From assembly GCA_030611625.1 (NCBI GenBank), contig JAUWPK010000059.1:1-12080 (forward strand): a stretch of DNA of 12,080 bases. The letters run 5' to 3'. Both the position numbers and the translations under genes were made by a program. The notes beneath the pieces are model-generated. The model did not search any database, was not told the DNA's origin, and was given only the letters and a program-made list of their open reading frames with translations. The DNA is from Promethearchaeum sp. Lineage in GTDB: Archaea > Asgardarchaeota > Lokiarchaeia > Sigyniarchaeales > Promethearchaeaceae. Shown one piece after another: positions 1 through 6,342 of the stretch (position 1 is its first letter; each line of letters starts with the position of its first letter).

Positions 1-1261
1 GTTCTGCATCCATTTCAGTCAATTTACGAACTAGTAATTCAGAACCACTATATCTTGTATCACCAACATTTTCAAGGTAAGAAGCCCCAAAATTCAATAT
101 ATCAGCTGCGGCAATGGGGTGATTCATATTTCGCATAGCATCTCTAACCAATGTAGCGGCATGGAGATAATGAGTGTCATTAACATCAATTGCAATGGGT
201 GTTATTTTGAAAATATCATCTTCAAAGCCTAATATATGTTTATATGTCCACATTCCAAGAGCACCATCTTTTGGAAGACAAAATCCTCCAATTCCCTGCC
301 CCGGGAATAGAATATTACTATGAGTTGATCGCATTCGAATAGCCTCAAGAACCTTAATCAGATCAACCCCATTTCTCTCGGAAAACAGACTCCATTCATC
401 CATGAAAGCAAGGATTGTAGCAGGGTAACTATTTTCAACGATTTTAGCGGTTTCAGATTCAATCGGTTTTTCCAACACGGTTAACGGATAATCCTTAGTA
501 TTTAAAATTTCGTGAAGAAATTTTTCAACTTTTTTCTTAGCTTTCTCATTAATTCCGCTGCAGACTCGGTAAAAATCTCGTATACTTGAAACATAATTTC
601 TACCGGGCATAACTCTTTCATAGCTGTGCACTAAAAAGGGTTCGGTTTCAATATTTCGTTGTTGAAAAACTTTACACATAATTGGATTGGCGATGTTTTC
701 GGTTGTTCCTGGAGGGACAGTAGTTTCAATAAGTTCGAGAGTTTCAGGTTCAATTCTTTCGGCGATAATTTTGAAGGCGTTTTCCAGTCCAGACATTTCA
801 GCAATTCAATTCCTGCAATTTCCTAAGGCATTCTTTGCATAATCACACTGAATATCAACAACCACGATATCGGCTAATGATAGTGCATCATATGAGAAAG
901 TAGTAATCATAGTTTTTTTATCCAGAACGCATCGCTCAATCATTGGAGCAACTTCAGGATCATCAGCTTTAATGGGGCATTCCCCACGATTAATAAGAGG
1001 TATTTTCCAATAACTTCGAGTGCTTGGTCTTTGCATTCCGATGACAAATTTCTTAGATTTTCCAGATTCATCAACAGAATCAGCTACAATTGCAGCCATA
1101 ACTGCGCCAACGAATCCAACTCCCATGACGACGACAATCTGCCGGTCAAGGGCTTTTTGTTCATCTACGATTTTTTTCAATCTGTCATGTTCAGTTTTAT
1201 AGTCCTTTTCATTTGGAATTGGAAATTCTTCACCATTTGGGCTAACAGAATATTGACTCAT
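1..1261 (-). pseudogene. Nucleotide-sugar dehydrogenase copy 1, broken by in-frame TGA, 3' part beyond window
   Basis: This is a paralogue of the intact dehydrogenase at 3409-5046. The two are collinear with a constant offset of 3785 bases over all 420 codons visible, with no indel. The reading frame starts at ATG 1259-1261, carries the NAD-binding GVGFVG motif (residues 47-52), and stops at TGA 806-808 (codon 152), where the intact copy has GGA (Gly152). Beyond the stop the same frame continues with clear homology to the window edge and keeps the catalytic-Cys motif GGFCLPKD. Several residues conserved in the family have changed relative to copy 2: Arg280 to Pro (NSYRA), Pro312 to Ser, Pro322 to Gln (GPGIGG) and Arg396 to Leu (YREN). 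These extra losses suggest real decay rather than one base-calling error. A 151-residue N-terminal NAD-binding fragment could still be made. Selenocysteine at the TGA is unlikely, because the paralogue has Gly there. Confidence 0.85.
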
Positions 1262-1375
1262 TTTAATGGATCAAATTTTTTTTATATAGAAATTTAAGGA
1301 AAAGAATTGATTAAGCCTTAAGAGTTTTATACTTCAAAAACAGAAAAAAATATAAGTAAATCCCTACAAATTCCC
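1262..1375 (-). repeat. Duplicated upstream region, copy 1
   Basis: About 115 bp upstream of copy 1 align with 5047-5162 upstream of copy 2. Shared blocks include cttaagagttttnacttc and agtaaatcccta. Similarity fades at the conserved ttccca block (about 1370-1375). The duplication therefore included the promoter and possibly further upstream control sites. Confidence 0.7.
1283..1296 (-). promoter_or_regulatory. TATA-like box of dehydrogenase copy 1
   Basis: On the minus strand TCTATATA (1283-1290) is preceded by a TTAAATT stretch and lies 22 nt before the ATG at 1261. No Shine-Dalgarno is visible, so the layout suggests an archaeal leaderless promoter. The intact copy has a matching box at the same distance, so the promoter was duplicated with the gene. 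Confidence 0.5.
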
Positions 1376-1400
1376 ATAGATATTTCACAATATGAATTTC

Positions 1401-1416
1401 TATTATTATTATTATT
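1401..1416. repeat. Short TAT trinucleotide run
   Basis: Five TAT units plus one T lie between the 3' end of the guanylyltransferase gene and the promoter of dehydrogenase copy 1. It is a simple low-complexity tract, of a kind expected in AT-rich intergenic DNA, and no function is evident. Confidence 0.5.
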
Positions 1417-1429
1417 GTAAATCGTTTTT

Positions 1430-2461
1430 TTATTGGATTCTATTATCAAAATTTTGAATTAAATCCTTAATTTTTTGACTATTTGATCGTTTACATACCA
1501 ACAAAGCATCTTGGGTATCCACAATAATTAGTTCATCCACACCGATTAAAGCAACCAATTTTTCAGACGCAACAATATTTCCAGAAGCATTTATTGACTG
1601 TACTTGCCCTTTAGAGAAATTTCCAGATGAATTGGGTTTTAAAATACGGGCAATGGCATTAAAATCACCAATATCATCCCAATGCATGGCAGAAGACAAT
1701 ACTACGGTTTCTTGAGAGTGTTCCATAATCCCGTAATCTATTGAAATTTCCTCAAATCCGCTGAATTCATCATCTAAAATCTCAGAAGTAAAACCACTCG
1801 ATCTGATTTTTTCAAGTCCTGCAAATAGCGATGGTAAATATCTCTGAATTTCCTTAAGTAGCACTGAACATTTTGCAATAAACATGCCCGAGTTCCACGA
1901 AAAAACACCATCACGTAAATATTCTTGTGCAGTGGCTAAATCGGGTTTTTCCTTAAAACTATCCACAAAGAAGAAATCACTACTCGCTTCAACTGGAGAA
2001 CCACTTTTAATATAACCGTAACCTGTATGAGGACTATCCGGTTTAATCCCAATTAACACAATCTTATCATATGTTTCTGCAAATGCACACGCTTTTTTAA
2101 TATCACGTAAATAATGGTCTGGATCTTTATAATAATGATCAGCAGTTTCAAAGAAAACAATACAATCTCCGAATTTTTGCATAAGAGCAATACATGCCAA
2201 TCCTATTGCGGGAGAAGTATTTCTAGCACACGGTTCTTCAATATAAACCACCCTATCGGGGAGAAGTCCACGAAATTTATCGCATAGAAACAAATTGGCT
2301 ACAATGAAAAATTCATCAAATTGACTTAACCTGTTATAAGTGTCCACAATCATGGGCTCATCAGAAACAAGTGGAAGGCATTGTTTAGGATTTTCGAGTG
2401 TTGAAAGTGGCCAAAATCGTTCTCCACGCCCACCAGCGAGAATTACGGGAATGATTTTCAT
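1430..2461 (-). CDS. Mannose-1-phosphate guanylyltransferase
   Basis: Likely makes GDP-mannose from mannose-1-phosphate and GTP in the cytoplasm. Numbering from the ATG at 2459-2461, it opens with the nucleotidyltransferase signature VILAGGRGERFWPLS, followed by the substrate-site ENPKQ (about 23-27). Further family landmarks are RNTSPAIGLA, TADHYYKD (in place of the usual PSDH), TGYGYIK, a FSWNSGMF block, DYGIME and HWDDIGDF. The length of about 343 residues fits the single-domain enzyme without the C-terminal isomerase domain of bacterial ManC. The frame is open for five more codons to an ATG at 2476, but the second Met directly precedes the first beta strand, so I prefer 2461. It is divergent from the phosphomannomutase gene, which would supply its substrate. 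A related sugar-1-phosphate nucleotidyltransferase is possible, but the motif set fits mannose best. Confidence 0.88.
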   Translation of the reverse strand: MKIIPVILAGGRGERFWPLSTLENPKQCLPLVSDEPMIVDTYNRLSQFDEFFIVANLFLCDKFRGLLPDRVVYIEEPCARNTSPAIGLACIALMQKFGDCIVFFETADHYYKDPDHYLRDIKKACAFAETYDKIVLIGIKPDSPHTGYGYIKSGSPVEASSDFFFVDSFKEKPDLATAQEYLRDGVFSWNSGMFIAKCSVLLKEIQRYLPSLFAGLEKIRSSGFTSEILDDEFSGFEEISIDYGIMEHSQETVVLSSAMHWDDIGDFNAIARILKPNSSGNFSKGQVQSINASGNIVASEKLVALIGVDELIIVDTQDALLVCKRSNSQKIKDLIQNFDNRIQ

Positions 2462-2596
2462 CGTGATTATATTCAATTATATAATCATAATAAAGATTAA
2501 GGTCCAACAAAAATTCCAATATTCAATCTTAAGTAAAAAAAAGAACTAAAAAAAAGAAATAATATGTATTCATAAAAATCTTAGGGAATATTGCAA
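2462..2596. promoter_or_regulatory. Divergent promoter region between the GDP-mannose genes
   Basis: This 135-bp AT-rich gap separates the divergent guanylyltransferase and phosphomannomutase starts. It holds TATA-like stretches: TTATATAA (2477-2484) and TTTATTAT (2487-2494) reading left, and AATAATAT (2559-2566) or CATAAAAA (2571-2578) reading right. It also has two exact copies of TAAAAAAAAGAA (2534-2545 and 2547-2558) one base apart. The purine-rich copies sit where an archaeal BRE/TATA region for the rightward gene would be. Which box is used cannot be decided from the sequence. Confidence 0.4.
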
Positions 2597-3289
2597 ATGA
2601 ATTATGTTTTTGATATTGATGGAACACTAACTCCTGCCCGATTACCGATTGAACAAGAATTTAAGAAATTCTTTTTAAAGTGGATAAAAGGAAAGAATGT
2701 ATACCTAATTACAGGTTCCGATTATGCAAAATCCGTTGAACAAGTAGGAAAAGATGTTTTAGAAGCGGTAACTGCATGTTTTAATACTGCAGGAAATATT
2801 TGTCATAAAAATGGGAAGGTTATATATAAAAATGATTGGAATGCGCCTTCAGAATTGGTAGCAATGTTAGAAGTGTTTTTGAAAACAAGCAAATATCCCA
2901 TAAGAGCAGGGAGACATTTAGAACATCGGATCGGAATGCTTAATTTCTCAATTATTGGTCGAAATTGCACTCGAGAACAACGAAAAGACTATAATATCTT
3001 CGATGCTAATGTGCATGAGCGCGAAAAATTCTGTAAAATCATAATGGAGACTTTCCCCGATATAGAAGCAACTGTCGGGGGACAAATTAGTATTGATATC
3101 TACGCGCTAGGTATGAATAAAGCTCAGATCATTAAACATATCGATGGCCCGATTTATTTCTATGGGGATAAGACAAAAAAAGGAGAGAATGATTATGCAA
3201 TTGCGAGTAAACTAACATCTCCACCGAATAAAGTATTTACGGTAAAAAATTGGCAAGAAACACAAAATATTCTTAAAAAATTTGATTGA
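2597..3289 (+). CDS. Eukaryotic-type (HAD-fold) phosphomannomutase
   Basis: Predicted to interconvert mannose-6-phosphate and mannose-1-phosphate. It belongs to the HAD-fold PMM1/PMM2 family typical of eukaryotes, not the alpha-D-phosphohexomutase family used by most archaea and bacteria. From ATG 2597 (230 residues; the frame is open to a TTG at 2591) it has the nucleophile motif FDIDGTLTPARLPI (Asp6, Asp8). The PMM cap motif HRIGMLNFSIIGRNC contains Arg111, Met114, Asn116 and Arg122, and Arg129 aligns with human PMM2 Arg141. GGQISIDI (161-168) and the Mg-binding GDKTKKGEND (190-199) follow. Differences from human PMM2 are Ile for Pro in NVSPIGR, GMNK for GWDK, and a length of 230 against 246. 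A sugar-phosphate phosphatase of the same fold is the main alternative, but the cap motif favours PMM. Confidence 0.88.
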   Translation: MNYVFDIDGTLTPARLPIEQEFKKFFLKWIKGKNVYLITGSDYAKSVEQVGKDVLEAVTACFNTAGNICHKNGKVIYKNDWNAPSELVAMLEVFLKTSKYPIRAGRHLEHRIGMLNFSIIGRNCTREQRKDYNIFDANVHEREKFCKIIMETFPDIEATVGGQISIDIYALGMNKAQIIKHIDGPIYFYGDKTKKGENDYAIASKLTSPPNKVFTVKNWQETQNILKKFD

Positions 3290-3343
3290 ATCTATAGATT
3301 CTAAAAAATTATTCTCTTTTCCCAAATTTTCGACTTTTCAATA

Positions 3344-3408
3344 AATTCTTCTTTAAAGATTTAAACTTTTAAGAAGAGAATTAATTTTTTAAAGAAGTAA
3401 AAAAAAAA
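3344..3408. terminator. Convergent terminator region with inverted repeats and T/A tracts
   Basis: The phosphomannomutase and dehydrogenase copy 2 genes converge here. CTTCTTTAAA (3348-3357) is a perfect inverted partner of TTTAAAGAAG (3388-3397), and TTTAAGAAGAGAATT (about 3368-3382) pairs imperfectly with 3344-3357, so two stems are possible. A T6 run (3385-3390) serves the plus strand. An A10 run (3399-3408) gives ten consecutive Us directly after the minus-strand stop, a typical archaeal termination signal. Confidence 0.55.
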
Positions 3409-5046
3409 TTACAGAAGTTTCCTGCGGACATCGTCCTTAATACGTTGTATATGCCCCCGACCCAAAGCTTTAACTTCACAACCCAATTCGAAATATCTTT
3501 TAATTTGTTCGTCAGTTAATATCCCAAAGCAATCAATAATAGCGACGGGTTGACCAATCCATTTTACAACATCATCGGGATTTAAATTTAAATAATCAGC
3601 ATGTTTAACAGCAAAAACCACAGCAGATACACCACTAAAAGATGTTTGTAAGTCTTTCAACATTTTAATATCCTTAAGTCGGTCTTGATTTCTGAAAAAC
3701 CGTGCTTTTGAGTGATTTACTGAAGGGTATGTCTCTTGGGTTTCAAATTCCCACCAATGGTCAACAAAAGGGTCGTGAACTCTTAATTCCGCACCCATTT
3801 CAGCTAATTTACGAATAATTAGCTCAGAACCGCTATAACGTGTATCACCAACATTTTCGCGATATGATGCACCCAATACTAAAACTTCAGCTCTTGCAAT
3901 GGATTTATTCATATTTCTTAATGCATCTCGAACAAGAGTTGCAGCATGAAGCGAACGAGTATCGTTGATATCAATAGCAACCGGAGTTATTTTAAATATA
4001 TCATCATTAAAACCCAAAATATGTTGATAAGCCCACATTCCAAGAGCACCATCTTTAGGAAGACAGTAACCTCCAATTCCTGGCCCGGGAAACAAAATAT
4101 TACTATGAGTGGGGCGTACTCGGATTGCTTTTAGAACCTTAATTAAATCAACACCATTTCTCTCTGAAAATAAACTCCATTCGTCCATAAAAGCCAGAAT
4201 CGTTGCTCGATAGCTGTTTTCAACGATTTTTGCCGTTTCTGATTCAATTGGTTTATCTAAAACAGTTAATGGATAATCTTTTGTATTTAAAACTTCATGA
4301 AGGAATTTTTCAACTTTTGATTTAGCAATTTCATTGATTCCACTGCAAACTCGATAGAAATCACGAATACTGGCAATATAATTTCGACCCGGCATAACTC
4401 TTTCATAACTATGTGCTAACAATGGCTCAGAATTAATATTTCTTTCCAGGAAAATTTTTCGCATTATTGGATTGGCGATATTTTCGGTTGTTCCCGGGGG
4501 AACTGTAGTTTCAATAATAATCAGAGTTTCTGGATCAATTCGCTCTGCAATAATTTTAAAAGCATCCTCAAGCGCGGCCATTTCTACAAATCCATCACGA
4601 CAATTATCCAATGCATTTTTTATATAATCACATTGAATATCAACAATTACAACGTCAGCAAACGATAGGGCATCATATGAGAAAGTGGCAATCATAGTTT
4701 TCTTATCCAGAACGCATCGCTCAATCATTGGAGCAACTTCAGGATCATCGGCTTTAATTGGGCATTCTCCGCGATTAATGAGAGGAATTTTCCAATAACT
4801 TCGAGTGCTTGGTCTTTGCATTCCGATTACAAATTTCTTAGATTTTCCAGATTCATCAACAGAATCAGCGACAATTGCAGCCATAACTGCACCAACGAAT
4901 CCAACACCCATAACGACGACAATCTGCCGATCAAGGGCTTTTTGTTCATCTACGATTTTTTTCAATCGGTCGTATTCAATTTTATAATCTTTTTCGTTTG
5001 GGATTGGGAATTCTTCACCATTTGGGCTTATAGAATAAAGTGTCAT
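3409..5046 (-). CDS. Long nucleotide-sugar dehydrogenase (UDP-glucose/GDP-mannose DH family), intact copy
   Basis: Predicted NAD-dependent four-electron oxidation of a nucleotide sugar to its uronate. The NAD-binding GVGFVG is at 47-52, a TTVPPGTT segment at about 180-187, an ERVMPGRNY substrate-domain motif around 215-223, and the E-x3-K-x3-N-SYRA helix around 270-281 (Lys273, Asn277). The catalytic Cys328 lies in GPGIGGYCLPKDG, and the C-terminal UDP-binding-type domain starts with VLGASYRENVGDTRYSGSE (389-407). At 545 residues it is roughly 100 longer than typical family members, with a ~40-residue N-terminal extension before the first beta strand and extra residues between 60 and 110 and around 440-460. 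Neighbouring GDP-mannose genes suggest GDP-mannose as substrate, but a UDP-HexNAc substrate is equally possible because the Arg-containing helix resembles WecC/WbpA types. The start is set by a promoter-proximal ATG that also matches copy 1. Confidence 0.85.
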   Translation of the reverse strand: MTLYSISPNGEEFPIPNEKDYKIEYDRLKKIVDEQKALDRQIVVVMGVGFVGAVMAAIVADSVDESGKSKKFVIGMQRPSTRSYWKIPLINRGECPIKADDPEVAPMIERCVLDKKTMIATFSYDALSFADVVIVDIQCDYIKNALDNCRDGFVEMAALEDAFKIIAERIDPETLIIIETTVPPGTTENIANPIMRKIFLERNINSEPLLAHSYERVMPGRNYIASIRDFYRVCSGINEIAKSKVEKFLHEVLNTKDYPLTVLDKPIESETAKIVENSYRATILAFMDEWSLFSERNGVDLIKVLKAIRVRPTHSNILFPGPGIGGYCLPKDGALGMWAYQHILGFNDDIFKITPVAIDINDTRSLHAATLVRDALRNMNKSIARAEVLVLGASYRENVGDTRYSGSELIIRKLAEMGAELRVHDPFVDHWWEFETQETYPSVNHSKARFFRNQDRLKDIKMLKDLQTSFSGVSAVVFAVKHADYLNLNPDDVVKWIGQPVAIIDCFGILTDEQIKRYFELGCEVKALGRGHIQRIKDDVRRKLL

Positions 5047-5162
5047 ATTAAATCATCAAATTTTTTTGTATATAAATTTAAGAAACAGAATTAATTAAGA
5101 CTTAAGAGTTTTCACTTCAAAATCAGTAATAATTATCAGTAAATCCCTAAAAATTCCCAAAT
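5047..5162 (-). repeat. Duplicated upstream region, copy 2
   Basis: This is the counterpart of 1262-1375. The two are alignable over the whole stretch with small indels, and similarity is lost beyond the ttccca block near 5160. This defines one end of the duplicated unit. Confidence 0.7.
5069..5080 (-). promoter_or_regulatory. TATA box of dehydrogenase copy 2
   Basis: Minus-strand TAAATTTATATA (5069-5080) ends 23 nt before the ATG at 5046, with no Shine-Dalgarno in between. The spacing puts the transcription start at or next to the ATG, implying a leaderless mRNA as in many archaea. It is conserved in position with the box of copy 1. Confidence 0.6.
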
Positions 5163-5511
5163 TTCTTTCATATCAAGATTTTCTTTTATGATAATTAATG
5201 AGATACATTTTTTTGATTAAATTTTTCAATATAATCTTTATATAATTCTCGAATTTTTTCACTTTTAACTCAATTTCAATTTACATTTATTTTGGAAAAA
5301 TAATTTATTCGAAAGCGGATATTTTTTCAATTTTTATTTATATGGTTGAAAATTTCAAAATTGATAAAGCTGTAGAAAGCATTTTACAGTGCCCTTCAGG
5401 AAAATGAATATATAAAGAACTAGTAATTTTCAAGTAGTTTGATTATAATCATAGAATTTTGTAAGATAACTAAATTAGGTATAAGAATTAATATTGAATT
5501 ATTGATCAGAA
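5163..5511. other. Intergenic region without a convincing gene
   Basis: This is the rest of a 465-bp divergent gap. The only start-to-stop frames I see are very short, such as 21 codons on the plus strand at 5342-5407 (MVENFKIDKAVESILQCPSGK) and similarly short minus-strand frames. None has recognisable homology. The 18-mer attttttcaatttttatt at 5321-5338 recurs at 6311-6328. A TATA-like GGTATAAG (about 5479-5486) lies some 26-30 nt before the methyltransferase ATG and may be its promoter. Confidence 0.5.
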
Positions 5512-6195
5512 ATGAAAAAGGAAACAAAAGAAAACTGGACTAATCACTTTAAATCACGTAATATGCCTTATCCAGCAGAATATGTGATTCGAATTTTTAA
5601 AGGTCAATATCCAAAATTAAATCTTCGTTCAGAATCCTTCAATAAAAAAAAAATTTGTGATTTAGGTTGTGGGAGTGGTCGCCATATTGCTTTTTTATCA
5701 GAATGTGGTTTTAAAACGTATGGAATGGAAATTTCTGAAGAATTTGTTAAAAATATTATGGATAGATTAAGAGACATGCATATTGAAACTGATATTCGTG
5801 TAGGTACGAATATTTCGATTCCATTTGAAAATTATTTCTTTGATTTTCTTTTATCTTGGAATGAATGTTATTATATGGGAGATCAACAAAATTTTGAAGA
5901 CGTAGTTCAAGAATTTGCTCGAGTTTTAAAAAAAAATGCATATCTAATATTAAGTATCCCTAAGAAAACAAACGAGATTTTTAGAGATTGTGATTTAATT
6001 AATTCAGATTATGCAATAATAAGAAAAGATAAAGCCAAATTTAGAATTGGGACCATGTTCCGGATATTCGAAGATGATAATGCAATAGAACATGCATTTT
6101 CTGAGTATTTTAAAGATTTTATTTTTGGATCTATCCATGATGATTGTTTTGGATATGATTTCCATTGGCATCTAATTTTATGTCAAAAGAAATAG
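5512..6195 (+). CDS. Class I SAM-dependent methyltransferase
   Basis: A 227-residue Rossmann-fold methyltransferase. Motif I is ICDLGCGSGRH (48-58), and the acidic end of strand beta-2 is GMEIS (Glu73, binding the SAM ribose). Motif IV is FFDFLLSWNECYYMG (about 109-123), and the beta-5 region is FARVLKKNAYLILSIP (135-150). The N-terminal lead (ENWTNHFKSRNMPYPAEYVIRIF) resembles small methyltransferases of polysaccharide clusters; that is recall, not a search. It may methylate a sugar or a glycan terminus, but the substrate cannot be told from sequence. No signal peptide or membrane segment is seen, so it should act in the cytoplasm. It stands alone on the plus strand, 147 bp before the aldolase fusion. 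The ATG at 5512 is chosen because it lies at the right distance from a TATA-like GGTATAAG and no Shine-Dalgarno is present. Confidence 0.8.
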   Translation: MKKETKENWTNHFKSRNMPYPAEYVIRIFKGQYPKLNLRSESFNKKKICDLGCGSGRHIAFLSECGFKTYGMEISEEFVKNIMDRLRDMHIETDIRVGTNISIPFENYFFDFLLSWNECYYMGDQQNFEDVVQEFARVLKKNAYLILSIPKKTNEIFRDCDLINSDYAIIRKDKAKFRIGTMFRIFEDDNAIEHAFSEYFKDFIFGSIHDDCFGYDFHWHLILCQKK

Positions 6196-6288
6196 TACTA
6201 TTATAAAAATCAAACTTCACTTCTTAATGGTAATTACTTTCTAATCCAAATTAATACTTTATGAAATGTTTTTAATTGAATGAAAAAT

Positions 6289-6310
6289 GATATTATGAAG
6301 ATATTGTGAA
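6289..6310 (+). repeat. Tandem 11-bp repeat upstream of the aldolase fusion
   Basis: GATATTATGAA is followed immediately by GATATTGTGAA (10 of 11 identical). The pair ends 32 nt before the ATG at 6343, just upstream of where an archaeal TATA box would lie. This is a possible regulator or activator site, but chance is possible in AT-rich DNA. Confidence 0.35.
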
Positions 6311-6342
6311 ATTTTTTCAATTTTTATTGTGAAGTGTTAATA

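Noticed and set aside
806..808. TGA as a selenocysteine or recoded codon in dehydrogenase copy 1
   Set aside because: The intact paralogue has Gly there, not Cys, the site is not catalytic, and other conserved residues are degraded. Decay is the simpler reading.
1020..1297. Plus-strand ORFs opposite dehydrogenase copy 1 (similar ones at 4805-5094)
   Set aside because: They are antisense shadows of the conserved coding strand. They appear in both copies only because the sense gene is duplicated.
5342..5407. Small plus-strand ORF of 21 codons in the 465-bp gap
   Set aside because: Too short to judge, no homology recognised and no ribosome site; kept only as a note in the intergenic entry.
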